Source of the DNA: Ketobacter sp.
Lineage (GTDB): Bacteria; Pseudomonadota; Gammaproteobacteria; Pseudomonadales; Ketobacteraceae
NCBI RefSeq assembly: GCF_003671495.1
Contig: NZ_RCHN01000007.1
Location: 62,001 to 126,000, forward strand
Direction of reading: 5' to 3'
DNA length: 64,000 nucleotides
Below the pieces are notes generated by a model. It saw nothing but the letters and a program-made list of their open reading frames with translations. It did not search any database and was not told the origin of the DNA. The number at the start of each line of letters is the position of its first letter. Positions within the stretch are counted from its first letter, which is position 1. A program made the position numbers and the translations under genes. Shown here one piece after another: positions 1-9,400 of this stretch.

Positions 1-118
1 GCCCGTGTACATACAGCATGGGCAGAAAGCCTTCGGTGGTTTCCAGCAGCTCACCGGACTCATCCAGAATGCGGATGTGCAGGGCCACCAGTTTGTTGTT
101 CTGGATGCGGTCGCTCAT
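1..118 (-). CDS. FKBP-type peptidyl-prolyl isomerase, SlyD-like (partial, N-terminus only)
   Basis: The minus strand opens with ATG at 118 and stays open to the window edge, giving 39 residues. The visible part contains VALHIRILDE, then GELLETT, and ends in P-x-L-Y-V-H-G. That is the first strand and the P-x-x-Y-x-H-G turn of SlyD-type FKBP domains. Such proteins catalyse proline isomerisation and act as chaperones; many also bind metals through a C-terminal tail, which lies outside the window. The upstream neighbour (226-804) is on the same strand, but a terminator at 172-199 separates the two, so this gene probably has its own promoter. Family is fairly clear; the exact paralogue cannot be decided from 39 residues. 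Confidence 0.7.
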   Translation of the reverse strand, partial: MSDRIQNNKLVALHIRILDESGELLETTEGFLPMLYVHG

Positions 119-164
119 GCCAATGGACGCTCTTCAAGAGATTCTAAAAGACCTGAACAAGCTT

Positions 165-200
165 ATAAAAAAGGGCGATCGAATTCGCCCTGTTTTTTTA
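165..200. terminator. Bidirectional-looking rho-independent terminator
   Basis: A 7-bp stem (172-178 with 185-191, arms AGGGCGA and TCGCCCT) has a six-base loop. On the plus side it is followed by seven T. On the minus side the complement of the A-run at 167-172 gives U residues as well. It sits just past the end of the minus-strand DUF1569 gene (stop at 226), so it most likely ends that transcript and insulates the SlyD-like gene. Confidence 0.75.
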
Positions 201-225
201 GCCTGATACTGCGCGTGGCGTCAAC

Positions 226-804
226 TCAGTAGGTCAGGCTGGAGAAGTGGTCCGCCATGTGGAAGGCATTGGCCAGTTCCCACTCCCGGTAATTCAACTT
301 TCCATAGGCGAAATGGGGGAACAGCTCACCGGTGAAGCTCTGGAAATCGCTGATGGCGTTACGGATGCGCTCAAAGGCTTCCGGCAGGGGGCCATCGTCG
401 GCGATTTCCGGGCCGGGCACTGGTGCGCTCAGGTTGTGGCTCATATAGCCCTGGGCCACGAAGGCCTGGAAGGCAATGTACTGAACGGCCTGTTGCGCCG
501 GTGGGTCGGTTTCCGGAAAACCGAACATGGCGCCTTCGCAGGTCTTGGCCAGGTGGTTGAGTACCTTGTACAGGCTCCACTCCTGTTGCATTTCCAGGGT
601 GTCCAGGTTGTTTTCAATCTGGGCCAACTCGATCAGGGCTTCATTCAGGTCGCCAAAGCGCAGGCCCCGGCCGTTGTTGCTGCAGCCGGACAGGGTGCCC
701 AGGCCGGCTGCGGCGGCCACACCGACAGACAGGCGCAAAAAGGATTTTCGGCTCATGGTGGTTGGCGCGGGAAGTTCTCCTAGGCCGTTGTTTTTATTGT
801 TCAT
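226..804 (-). CDS. DUF1569 family lipoprotein, Tat-like signal
   Basis: 192 residues. The N-terminus has a short polar stretch, then MSRKSFLRLS, a hydrophobic run and the lipobox L-S-G-C, so a lipidated protein is expected. The S-R-K-x-F-L pattern resembles a twin-arginine signal in which the second Arg is Lys. The rest is helical and matches DUF1569, a DinB-like four-helix family; the C-terminal H-M-A-D-H-F-S-S-L is typical. The role of the family is unknown to me. A second ATG at 756 starts exactly at MSRKSF and could be the true start. The gene is followed by a strong terminator and looks like a single-gene unit, divergent from the CorA gene. Confidence 0.6.
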   Translation of the reverse strand: MNNKNNGLGELPAPTTMSRKSFLRLSVGVAAAAGLGTLSGCSNNGRGLRFGDLNEALIELAQIENNLDTLEMQQEWSLYKVLNHLAKTCEGAMFGFPETDPPAQQAVQYIAFQAFVAQGYMSHNLSAPVPGPEIADDGPLPEAFERIRNAISDFQSFTGELFPHFAYGKLNYREWELANAFHMADHFSSLTY

Positions 805-943
805 GTCTCACTCTCTACAGGCTTGGTCCAATGGGGGAAGAACGGTTGTGACAGCTCTGATGATGGATTATAAAGGTGGCCATGGACAAAAAGCGCCCGT
901 CCATAGGGATGGGTAGTTTTGATAGATTGATAAGGCGATAGGC

Positions 944-1909
944 ATGATTCGAACCCAGTGGTTGAAAGACGGAGCAGTACAGGCAGGACACGAGGAGCTG
1001 ATCAGCCGCTGGCAAAGTGAAGGCGGTACCATCTGGATCGACCTGGAGGGGGAGGATGAAGCGCAGGAGAAGGCCTTTCTCACCGGGTTGGGCTGCCATA
1101 TCCTGGCGGTGCAGGATGCCCAGCGCCAGCGGCATCCTCCCAAGTACGAGGATTTCGAAACCAATACCTTCGTGCTGTATCGTGGCTTTGAGCGCTTTGA
1201 CCAGGACATCAATGTCCGTCACGTGCAGGTGGCGTTTTTCATCGGCACCAACTTCCTGATCAGTCGTCGCAACGGCACTTCCTTCGGGGTGGAGAAACTG
1301 TGGAACGTGGTGGAGGATGTGCAGCGTTATCTGCCCACCCCGGCCATTCTGTTCACCCGCATCGTCAATCAGTCCCTGGGTGAGTACATCAAGCGCATGC
1401 TGGAGTTGGAGGACAACATCAGCCGCATGGAAGACGAAATGCTGGACGACCCCACCGACCAGTTGATGCAGCGCTTTGTGTCCTATCGTTCCCGCCTGCG
1501 CAAGTTAAACCGGGTCTTCAGTTATCATGAAAAAGTGTTTGCGGAAATTCTGAAGGAGCCCACCGAGATCCTGGATATGTCCAATTCCGCCATCTATCAC
1601 TCCATGCAGGATGTGTACGACAAGTGTGAGCGGTTGGACAGCCTGGGCACGCTGTATTACGAGCAGTGCGGCGATTTGATTGAAGGTTATATCTCGTTGA
1701 CGTCGCACCAGCTGAACAAAACCATGCAGGCGCTGACGGTGATTACGGCGATTTTTGTGCCGCTGGGTTTGTTGTCCGGAATCTATGGGATGAACTTCGA
1801 ACACATGCCGGAACTGCACTCCCGCTACGGTTACTATATCCTGCTGGGTGTGATGGCGACGGTGGCGATTACGTTGCTGGCGTTCTTCCGTCGCCGGCGC
1901 TGGTTGTAG
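944..1909 (+). CDS. CorA/ZntB-family divalent cation transporter
   Basis: 321 residues, normal length for the family. The N-terminal two thirds form the cytoplasmic alpha/beta and long-helix funnel. The C-terminus has two membrane helices. The signature Y-G-M-N at about residues 281-284, followed by F-E-H-M-P-E-L, is the CorA pore loop, and the protein ends in a basic tail RRRRW as CorA proteins do. It should work as a pentamer in the inner membrane and move Mg2+, Co2+, Ni2+ or, in the ZntB branch, Zn2+. The E-x-M-P-E-L loop is common to Mg2+ and Zn2+ members, so the metal cannot be assigned from sequence alone. It stands alone and ends 6 bases before the convergent gene at 1916. Confidence 0.9.
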   Translation: MIRTQWLKDGAVQAGHEELISRWQSEGGTIWIDLEGEDEAQEKAFLTGLGCHILAVQDAQRQRHPPKYEDFETNTFVLYRGFERFDQDINVRHVQVAFFIGTNFLISRRNGTSFGVEKLWNVVEDVQRYLPTPAILFTRIVNQSLGEYIKRMLELEDNISRMEDEMLDDPTDQLMQRFVSYRSRLRKLNRVFSYHEKVFAEILKEPTEILDMSNSAIYHSMQDVYDKCERLDSLGTLYYEQCGDLIEGYISLTSHQLNKTMQALTVITAIFVPLGLLSGIYGMNFEHMPELHSRYGYYILLGVMATVAITLLAFFRRRRWL

Positions 1910-1915
1910 ATTCGG

Positions 1916-2230
1916 TTAGTCTTCGTGTTTGCGGGCGTAGGCCAGCAGCTCTTCTGCCACTTTTTCCCGAATGGCGTTCTGGTCATCGGGATCAAGGCCG
2001 TATTTTTCCGCCAGAATGGTGAAGTCCTCGGCTTTCAGGGAGACCGTGAGCCGGGGGCGCAGGGGCTTTTTATTATAGGGTAAACCCAGAATCTTGCGGA
2101 TCTGGTCCGGCGGATTCAGATTGCTGTCCAGCGCCGCCTGCTTGATCACGCGCTGCGCCTCCGCCGATACATCAAAGGCCACCTGGACGGCTTTGATGGC
2201 CTGCTTCTCTTTTTGCCAACGTTCGTTCAT
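1916..2230 (-). CDS. Hypothetical protein, 104 aa, downstream of the PspA unit
   Basis: I do not recognise this family. It is a soluble, charged, mostly helical protein without signal peptide or membrane segment. The first half is helical with AEAQRVIKQAAL, the middle has a basic linker with K-K-P-L-R-P-R, and the second half is an acidic helix ending in KHED. The N-terminal part loosely resembles a ribbon-helix-helix or plasmid-partition accessory protein, which is inference only. The gene follows pspA on the same strand. The 104-base gap contains a hairpin and three 11-bp repeats (2258-2308), so it may be separately controlled. Confidence 0.65.
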   Translation of the reverse strand: MNERWQKEKQAIKAVQVAFDVSAEAQRVIKQAALDSNLNPPDQIRKILGLPYNKKPLRPRLTVSLKAEDFTILAEKYGLDPDDQNAIREKVAEELLAYARKHED

Positions 2231-2257
2231 GCTGTTACCTGTTTACCACGCAAAAAG

Positions 2258-2308
2258 CGCGATACCGCACGCAGTGGTATCGCGTTGGTATCGCGTTGGT
2301 ATCGCGTT
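2258..2308. repeat. Three tandem 11-bp repeats plus an inverted copy
   Basis: GGTATCGCGTT occurs three times head to tail at 2276-2286, 2287-2297 and 2298-2308. CGCGATACC at 2258-2266 is the exact inverse complement of the first nine bases, so the first repeat can form a 9-bp hairpin with a nine-base loop. It lies between the end of pspA and the start of the 104-aa gene. It may act as a transcript-end hairpin for pspA or as a binding array for the next gene. No T-run follows the stem directly. Confidence 0.7.
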
Positions 2309-2334
2309 AAGAATGCCGTAATCCGTTTTCAGGA

Positions 2335-3024
2335 TTACTGTTTGCCAGCTTTGATCCGGGCCAGGATGTCAGCCGCTGATGCGGTTTCCCCTTTGATGCC
2401 CGCTTCTTCCAGTTTGCTGTCCAGGTCGTTACCGGCGAATTCCTTGTCCAGCAACTCGCCGGCTTCCAGTTGATCCTGTTTCAGTTCCTGGCGGGCTTTG
2501 ATGCGCTCCAGGGATTCCCGTGCCGTGTTCAGGGTGGAGTTGTTGGCCGCCACGTTTTCCACCACCTGCTCTGTGGCTTTCTGCACACTCTCAGTGGTGC
2601 GCACGATGGACAGCTCGCGCTCGTGATCGGCAATCAGCTTCTCGGCTTTTTTGATGTGGGCTTTCAGCTGCTCCACCTGGCCGGTCAGGCGCGCCACAAT
2701 GGCATCCTGCTCCCGCTTTTCGCCTTCAAAGGTGGCGATCTTGCCGGCCACTTCCAGGGCCAGAGCCTCATCGCTTTGATCCAGGGCTTTGCTGGCATAG
2801 CCTTCGTGGGTGCGGATATCCTCCACCAGCTTGCTGACCTTGCGTTCTGCCTGCATCTTGCGGGCCATCACTTCGGTCAGATTGGTTTTGGCCTGCTGGA
2901 TACTGTTCTTGGCGTCGATGATTTCCTGCTCGAAAATGCGGATGCCATTGGAGTCCACGATGGCATCGCCCATTTCCCGTACGCCGCCACGCAGTGCAGT
3001 CCAGATTTTGTTTAGTACGCTCAT
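2335..3024 (-). CDS. PspA/IM30 family membrane-stress protein
   Basis: 229 residues, nearly all long helix, the usual length of PspA/Vipp1 proteins. The N-terminus (MSVLNKIWTALRGG, then ALVDS-like and E-Q-E-I-I-D-A) is the amphipathic membrane-binding helix and first coiled coil. The protein ends in a short helical domain rich in Ala and Glu. PspA/IM30 proteins are structural relatives of ESCRT-III; they polymerise on damaged inner membrane. No pspB, pspC or pspF is nearby. The partner upstream is a DUF2170 (YjfI) gene 23 bases away, so this matches the E. coli YjfJ context rather than the classical psp operon. Expression is likely governed by the palindromes at 3475-3642. Confidence 0.92.
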   Translation of the reverse strand: MSVLNKIWTALRGGVREMGDAIVDSNGIRIFEQEIIDAKNSIQQAKTNLTEVMARKMQAERKVSKLVEDIRTHEGYASKALDQSDEALALEVAGKIATFEGEKREQDAIVARLTGQVEQLKAHIKKAEKLIADHERELSIVRTTESVQKATEQVVENVAANNSTLNTARESLERIKARQELKQDQLEAGELLDKEFAGNDLDSKLEEAGIKGETASAADILARIKAGKQ

Positions 3025-3047
3025 GTTGTGTCTCCGGTCTGTGTTCG

Positions 3048-3455
3048 TTAAATCAGGTATTCTTCCAGGGCTTCCAGTGCGTCGTAAGCATTGGAGGCCA
3101 GGGTGATCAATTCTTTGCAGGTGTCGTTAAAGCTGCTGCTGGTGGCCATGGCACCGAACACCACGTAATAATCTTCTACAATGGCAAAGGAGCTCAGTGG
3201 CATGGCCACGTTCAGCTCCAGCATGGTTTTGTTCAAATCGGCCATCCGTTGCGGCTGGATTTCCGATTGCTTGCACAGGTACGTGATGCACAGAATCTGG
3301 GTATCGGTGATGGTGACGAAAATGGGCATGGCATCCAGTTCCGACACGATCACCTGCAGCACCTCCTGTTCGCCCTGAATGGGTAAGCAGTTAAAGGTGT
3401 GCCCTTCGTAATTCACCTGCCCCAATTGAATGGTGAGTTCCTGGATTTGGGTCAT
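3048..3455 (-). CDS. YjfI/DUF2170 family protein
   Basis: 135 residues from the chosen ATG at 3455, which has AAGGAG ten bases upstream. An in-frame ATG at 3479 would add eight residues but lies inside an operator palindrome and would place the ribosome site within the protein, so I reject it. The sequence is a small alpha/beta fold with L-D-A-M-P-I-F-V-T-I and V-E-D-Y-Y-V-V-F-G-A motifs. DUF2170 (E. coli YjfI) is repeatedly found next to PspA-type proteins. Its biochemical role is not established to my knowledge; an adaptor or regulator of the PspA polymer is plausible inference. First gene of the minus-strand unit, followed by pspA. Confidence 0.8.
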   Translation of the reverse strand: MTQIQELTIQLGQVNYEGHTFNCLPIQGEQEVLQVIVSELDAMPIFVTITDTQILCITYLCKQSEIQPQRMADLNKTMLELNVAMPLSSFAIVEDYYVVFGAMATSSSFNDTCKELITLASNAYDALEALEEYLI

Positions 3456-3474
3456 CGTTGCTTGTCTCCTTTTT

Positions 3475-3642
3475 GACATATTATGTCGATAGGGTTAAGG
3501 TTAGACCTGCCTGACATATCATGTCAAGCAAATCTGTCTAACCGGATAAAACCTTGCTATCGTTGCGTCTCTTTGAGGCAGGATTATAACAACATCAATC
3601 TTGACATATTATGTCTAAGCGTCTAGTTTGACATAATATGTC
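3475..3642. promoter_or_regulatory. Four-copy operator array GACAT-N3-ATGTC in a divergent promoter region
   Basis: Perfect 5-bp inverted arms with three-base centres occur at 3475-3487 (centre ATT), 3513-3525 (ATC), 3603-3615 (ATT) and 3630-3642 (AAT). Copies 1 and 2 lie at the promoter side of the minus-strand DUF2170-pspA unit. Copies 3 and 4 lie before the plus-strand YqiJ-flotillin-AAA unit. Copies 2, 3 and 4 each contain TTGACA, a -35 hexamer, in the direction of the gene they face. A dimeric regulator bound here would therefore block or reset both promoters together. No regulator gene is visible in the neighbourhood, and I cannot name the family from the site. Confidence 0.8.
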
Positions 3643-3659
3643 TGCTGTCGGGGATTTAA

Positions 3660-4310
3660 ATGGAAGCATTCATTTCTAATATTTTTCACTATCCTACTGT
3701 TTTTTTTACGATTTTATTGGCGGTTATCACGCTCTATTGGGCCGTTGCTGCGCTGGGGCTAATTGAGCTGGACGTGTTGGACTTAGATGTCGATTTCGAC
3801 GCGGATCTGGATGTCGAAGGCCTTACAGGAATAGCTGGGTTAATGGTTACTCTCGGGTTAACTGGCGTACCTTTTACGATAGTCCTGACACTGCTGGTGT
3901 TGCTTGGCTGGTTCATTAGTTACTTTGTGGTCCATTTGTTCTTCTTTTGGGGGTATGGCACTTTCATGACGTACCTTGTGGGTACTGCGCTTATCCCTGT
4001 TGCAATAGCGGTATCAATCCCTGTAACGGCGGCTTTGATTCGGCCGCTGAAACCACTGTTTAAAAAGGCCTATGCGCCGGTACCGGAGAAAGTATTGCTG
4101 GGGCGCCCTTGCAAAGTGCGTTCTACGCGAGTGGATGAAAACTTTGGCGAAGCGACCGCAGATTTAGAAGGAGCAAGTCTAATACTTAAAATCAGGGCTG
4201 AAGCTAATAACAAAATTAAAAGAGGCGATATGGTGGTGTTAATAGAACACTATCCGGAAAACAACACCTACTGGGTTGTGCCCGAGCACGAATTTAATTC
4301 GAATCACTAA
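3660..4310 (+). CDS. YqiJ-like inner-membrane protein (OB-fold, NfeD-like partner of flotillin)
   Basis: 216 residues. Membrane segments lie around residues 8-35, 58-90 and 95-120, with an acidic stretch of alternating D and V (about residues 38-53) between the first two. The C-terminal 80 residues are a beta-rich soluble domain with G-R-P-C-K-V-R and K-R-G-D-M-V-V-L, typical of the OB fold in NfeD/YqiJ proteins. E. coli YqiJ is encoded directly before the flotillin YqiK, and the same order is seen here, with 38 bases between the genes. It likely tethers flotillin oligomers at the membrane. Upstream lie operator copies 3 and 4; the ribosome site is only GGGG. Confidence 0.82.
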   Translation: MEAFISNIFHYPTVFFTILLAVITLYWAVAALGLIELDVLDLDVDFDADLDVEGLTGIAGLMVTLGLTGVPFTIVLTLLVLLGWFISYFVVHLFFFWGYGTFMTYLVGTALIPVAIAVSIPVTAALIRPLKPLFKKAYAPVPEKVLLGRPCKVRSTRVDENFGEATADLEGASLILKIRAEANNKIKRGDMVVLIEHYPENNTYWVVPEHEFNSNH

Positions 4311-4348
4311 TCACGATACTCTCCAATAAAATAAGAGGAATACATGCT

Positions 4349-6418
4349 ATGGAAATGGTCATGCCCTTTCTGGTTGGCTTTGCAATAATAGTTCTAGGAG
4401 TAGTTGCTGTACTGGCGTTGTTCAAAGCCTTTTATATCAAGGTTGATCAGGGTAATGCGTTGATCGTGAACGACATGTCCAGATCGCCAAAGGTGTACTT
4501 CACTGGTGCCATGGTGCTGCCAGTGATCTACAAAAAGGAAATCATGAAGATTTCCGTCATCACCCTGGAGATTGATCGCCGGGGCAAGGATGGTTTGATC
4601 TGTCGCGACAACCTGCGGGCTGACATCAACGTCGCCTTCTACTTGCGGGTGAATGAAACCGCCCAGGACGTGTTGAAAGTGGCGAAAGCCGTGGGTGTGG
4701 ATCGAGCTTCGAACAAAGATGCGGTGAACGAGTTGTTCAACGCCAAGTTCTCCGAAGCCCTGAAAACCGTGGGTAAGAAAATGGAGTTCCTGGAGCTGTT
4801 CGAAAACCGCATCCAGTTCCGTGATCGCATTATTGAGGTTATCGGCGAAGACCTGAATGGTTACGTGCTGGAAGACGTGGCCATCGATTATCTGGAACAA
4901 ACGCCGAAGTCGGCACTGGACCCTCACAATATCCTGGATGCGGAAGGTATTCGCCGCATCACCGAAGTCACCGCCACCCAGAACGTGGAAACCAATCGCC
5001 TGGAGCGGGACGAAGAGCTGGAAATCAAGCGTAAGAACGTCACCACCAAAGAGGCCATGCTGGAGCTGGAGCGTCAGCAGGCGGATGCGGAAGCCCGCCA
5101 GCAGCGTGAAGTGGAAAGCCTGCGCGCCCGTGAGGAAGCGGAAACCCTCAAGGTCAAGGAAGAGGAACGCCAGAAGTCTGAGTCGGCCCGCATCACGGCG
5201 GAAGAGGCCATTGCCATTGCCGAAGAAAACAAAATGCGTCAGGTGGAAATCGCTGGCAAGAACCGCGAACGTGCGGTGGCCATTGAGCATGAGAAAGTGG
5301 AAAAAGCCCGTCAGCTTGAGGTGGTGAACCGCGAGCGGGAAGTTGAACTGCAAACCATCGAAAAAGAAAAGGCACTGGAAGAAGAGCGCAAGATCATCGC
5401 CAATACCATCAGCGAACGCATCGCCGTTGAGAAGAAAGTGGCAGAAGAGGAAGAGCGCATCAAGGATGTTCGCACGATCTCCGAAGCGGAACGTCTGAAG
5501 CAGGTGAAAGTGCTGGATGCGGAAGCCGATGCCCAGGAAGACCTGGTGAAACAGGTGAAGAAAGCGGAAGCCGAAGAGATGATGGCCAACCACCGGGCGA
5601 AGGAAATCAATGTGATCGCCCAGGCGGAACTGGAAGCAGCGGCCAAGCAGGCGGAGGCCCAGATCAAGCGTGCCGAAGGCACCCAGGCGGAAGAAGCGGC
5701 CATGGGTCTGGCCCAGGCCCGCGTGCAGGAAGCCAAAGCGGTGGCGCTGGAGAAAGAAGGCGTGGCCAAAGCCAACGCCGATCAGGCGCAAGGTATCGCC
5801 CGTGCCCGTGTTATTGAAGAGCAGGCTGCGGCCAACGAGAAACAGGGTCTGGCGGATGCCCGGGTGCTGGAAGAAAAACTGCAGGCCAAGGCCCGTGGTG
5901 AGAAAGAAATCGGCATGGCAGACGTGGCCATCATGGAAGGCAAGCTGACTGCGCAGGCCAGTGGTGATGAGGCCATCGGTCGTGCCGCTGCGGTGGCAGA
6001 GCGTGAGAAAGGCCTGGCCACTGCCCAGGTCATCCGTGAGAAGGCGCGTGCTGAAGCGGAAGGTCTCACTGACAAGTTCGAAGCCATGAACAATATGAGT
6101 CCGGAAGCCCGTGACTTTGAAGAATTGCGCATGCGCCTGGATCTGGCGTTCCAGGAAGTCATGGCCACCATCGAAGCCAATAAGGACATCGCCAAAGATC
6201 AGGCGGAAGTGCTGTCGGCGGCTCTGGAGAAAGCGAAGATCGAAATCGTGGGCGGTGAAGGCGATTACTTCAACAGCTTTGCCAAAGCCCTGTCGGTGGG
6301 CAATGCCATCAATGCGGTCACCGGTAAGAGCCCCATGATTCAGCAGGCGTTGAACAAGCTGATCAATCTGGGTGGTGAAGAAAAAGCCGTTGCAGCGGAT
6401 TCCCCGAAAGAAGCATAA
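4349..6418 (+). CDS. Flotillin family protein (YqiK-like)
   Basis: 689 residues, longer than E. coli YqiK. One membrane helix covers about residues 4-27. A band-7/SPFH domain follows (to about 200, with Y-I-K-V-D-Q-G-N-A and L-R-A-D-I-N-V-A-F). Then comes a very long coiled coil, about 220-600, full of E-A-E-A and R-A-R repeats, and the flotillin C-terminal helix ending near 670. Flotillins assemble into large rings or cages in membrane microdomains. GAGGA at 4335-4339 sits ten bases before the chosen ATG. It is the second gene of the plus-strand unit and lies 15 bases before the AAA gene. Codon and base use look like those of the neighbours. Confidence 0.93.
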   Translation: MEMVMPFLVGFAIIVLGVVAVLALFKAFYIKVDQGNALIVNDMSRSPKVYFTGAMVLPVIYKKEIMKISVITLEIDRRGKDGLICRDNLRADINVAFYLRVNETAQDVLKVAKAVGVDRASNKDAVNELFNAKFSEALKTVGKKMEFLELFENRIQFRDRIIEVIGEDLNGYVLEDVAIDYLEQTPKSALDPHNILDAEGIRRITEVTATQNVETNRLERDEELEIKRKNVTTKEAMLELERQQADAEARQQREVESLRAREEAETLKVKEEERQKSESARITAEEAIAIAEENKMRQVEIAGKNRERAVAIEHEKVEKARQLEVVNREREVELQTIEKEKALEEERKIIANTISERIAVEKKVAEEEERIKDVRTISEAERLKQVKVLDAEADAQEDLVKQVKKAEAEEMMANHRAKEINVIAQAELEAAAKQAEAQIKRAEGTQAEEAAMGLAQARVQEAKAVALEKEGVAKANADQAQGIARARVIEEQAAANEKQGLADARVLEEKLQAKARGEKEIGMADVAIMEGKLTAQASGDEAIGRAAAVAEREKGLATAQVIREKARAEAEGLTDKFEAMNNMSPEARDFEELRMRLDLAFQEVMATIEANKDIAKDQAEVLSAALEKAKIEIVGGEGDYFNSFAKALSVGNAINAVTGKSPMIQQALNKLINLGGEEKAVAADSPKEA

Positions 6419-6433
6419 AGGCAGGGACGGTCA

Positions 6434-9400
6434 GTGACAGACGTGAGTCAGGCAGCCAGCGCCACACAAGGCATGAAACAAAGTACGGAACAGGTTGAAT
6501 CGGCGGTGGCCCAGGGCACCGCCTACGAAGTCATTCGCAAGCGCCTGGCGGATCAGGGTAACCGTCTGGAAGCCCTGGCCAATCAACTCAATCAGGCGCG
6601 CCTGCAGGAGTTCGGTTCCACCGAGTTGAGCATCATCGGCCGCACCCGAGTGCGCACCGATAACAACTGCCTGGCCCGGGATATTGTACGGGTGGGCGAT
6701 TACCTGCTGTTTGGCTACAACGTCTTTATCGGACTCAAACAAACCACCTCGGTGGCGGATGTGTTTTCCCTCTATCGGTTGGTGGAAGGGGAAGACGCGC
6801 TGGACATGGAGCCGGTGTCTGCCCAGAACACGTTTCTGGGAGATGCCCGGTTTCAGTCCGATTTCAATGAGCTGTATACCTATTACAAGAACACCTCGCT
6901 AACCCAGTTACGGGTCAAGGAGGGGCGTCTGCTGGCGGCGTTCCAGATCGGCGAGCGGTTGACGGATATTCGCGTCTTCCGCTGGTCGGTATCGGCGGAT
7001 GGTTCACAGATTGAGTACATTGATAACCGCGGCGAGCGCGACATTGAGCTGCCGCCGGCGTGGGATTTCCAATGGCGCGAGGTGGATCGGGAAGCCATTG
7101 TCGACGGTCGCCATCCCCATGTGAATATCCTCGATACCTTATTCGTGGATACCATCGCCGGCGACCTGACCATCAAGGTGGAAAACAACACCCGCAGTGG
7201 TAAAGGCATCTATGCGGAGCCGGTGGACGATCCCAATCAATCCCTGGATGACGCGGATTTCCTGTTTGCTGAGATCGGCCAGCTGATTCTGTTGCGCATC
7301 AAGCCCTATCAGGAAGAGCGCTGGCGCCACCTGGTGTTCAATCGCCTGAACCAGTCTGTGGTGCGCATTGACGCCATCGGTGACAGTTGCCAACAGTTGC
7401 CGGAGGATCACGGCATAGTATTTCCCGGCGGTTATTACCTGCAGACGGGGGAATACAAAACCTTTGATGAACCGCATGAGGGCCTGCGCTTCCGTCGTGC
7501 CATTCGCTCCCCCAACGGCGAGGATGTGCTGTACGTGCACTACCAGGCGGAAACCGGTGTGGTGGCCCTGTATCCTTACAATATGATCGAGAAGGCCCTG
7601 CGCAATCCGGTCTATGGCCATGGCTACGGCCTGTTTGAAGATGGCCGCATGGTGGTGTTCTCGGCCGACGAGGAACCCACCCGTGTGCATCCCATGCAAA
7701 TCTGGCAGTCGCCGTTTTTCAGTGACGTTCACGCCAGCCAGGCGCAACAGTCCCAGAGTTTTTACGGCCGGATTGGCAACGCGGAACTGGTGCGGGGTAT
7801 TTCGGATTTGTTCAGTGTGGTGCAGCTGATCCGCAGCCCCAATGCGGCGTCGGCCCATTATCACGAGTTGTGCAAATACGCCTCCCGCCTGTTTGATCAG
7901 TATTACTGGTTGTCGGACGCCTCCTTGGCGGAGACCCATGACATCCTGAAGGCCATCATTGAGTCCGGCGAGCTGGTGCTGGATGAATATGAAAAAGTCC
8001 AGAGTATCCGCAAGAGTTCCCAGAAAGCGTTGCAGGATGCCGAGCAATCCGTGGCGGCGCTGATCAAACGGATGCAGCCGGACGCCTGGACCACACCACA
8101 GCCCTTCATGAATGCCATGCTGGGCATTCGCAAGCTGCGGGGCCACCTGCTGACCATCCTGGATTACCGCTACATCAACCAGGAACGGATTCGGGAACTG
8201 GATGGCGAGTTGGAGCAGCAGCAGGACGCCATTGCAGCGCGCACCATTGATTTTCTGGCGGAGGAGCAATCCCTGCAGCCGTTCTACGATGATCTGGAAC
8301 ACCTGGAAAAGCAGGTGGCAGACACAGACATCAAATCCGAGCTGGCGCCTTTGCTGGAGAAACTGGCGACCCTCAGTGATGGGCTGGATGCCCTCACCGA
8401 AACCGTCAGCGCCATTACCGCGGCGGAGGCCACCGTCCGCACCGCCATCATCGAACGCATCTCCACCCTGTTTGCCCATTTGAACCAGGCCCGTGCCCGC
8501 ACCCAGAACAAACTGAAGAGCCTGGGCTACAACGAGGCCCTGGCCCAGTTTTCCGCCCAGTTCAAACTGTTGTCCCAGAGCATGACCAGCGGCCTGAGCC
8601 TGTCCACCTCGCCGGATCGCTGCGACCAACAACTGGCCAAACTGATGAATCAGTTGCAAGAGCTGGAAAGCCAGTTCGGGGAGTACGATGAATTCCTGGC
8701 GGACATCCTGGAAAAGCGGGAAGAGATTTTTGAATCCTTTGAATCCCACAAGCAGGGTCTGTTGGATGAGCAGCAACGCCGGGCGCAAACCCTGCACGAT
8801 GCCGCCAAACGCATCATCGACGGTGTCCGCAAGCGCAGTCAGAAATTCAAGACCGAAGAGGAACTGAACACCTTCTTCAGTTCCGATCCGCTGCTGAACA
8901 AGCTCAAGCAGTTGTCACAGCAATTGCGTGAACTGGATGATGCGGTCAAAGCCGATGATGTGGACGCCCAGTTAAAAGGGGTGAAAGATCAGGCGGTGCG
9001 CTCCCTGCGGGATAAATCTGATATTTATGAAGACGACGGCAAGGTCATCAAGCTGGGGCCGCGCCATCGTTTCAGCGTCAACACCCAGGATCTGGATTTG
9101 ACCCTGCTGCCCCGGGGTGAGGAACTGTATTTTCATTTGTCGGGCACGGATTTTTATGAAGCCTGTGACATCGAAGGGCTGCAGGGCACCCAGGCTTACT
9201 GGAATATGGCCATGGCTTCGGAGTCCGAACAGGTCAGTCGGGCGGAATATCTGGCTTATTCGGTATTGCGGGCGGCGGAACGCCATCAGGAAGCGCTCTC
9301 CATCACACAATTGATGCAGGCGCGCAACCAGCGGGAAGCGCTGATGGAGCTACTGCGCCAGTACGCTGAACCCCGTTATAAAGAGGGCTATGAGCGGGGC

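Noticed and set aside
4394-5791. A 465-codon minus-strand frame inside the flotillin gene
   Set aside because: It mirrors the E/A/R-rich coiled coil, giving a Phe- and Leu-rich nonsense product.
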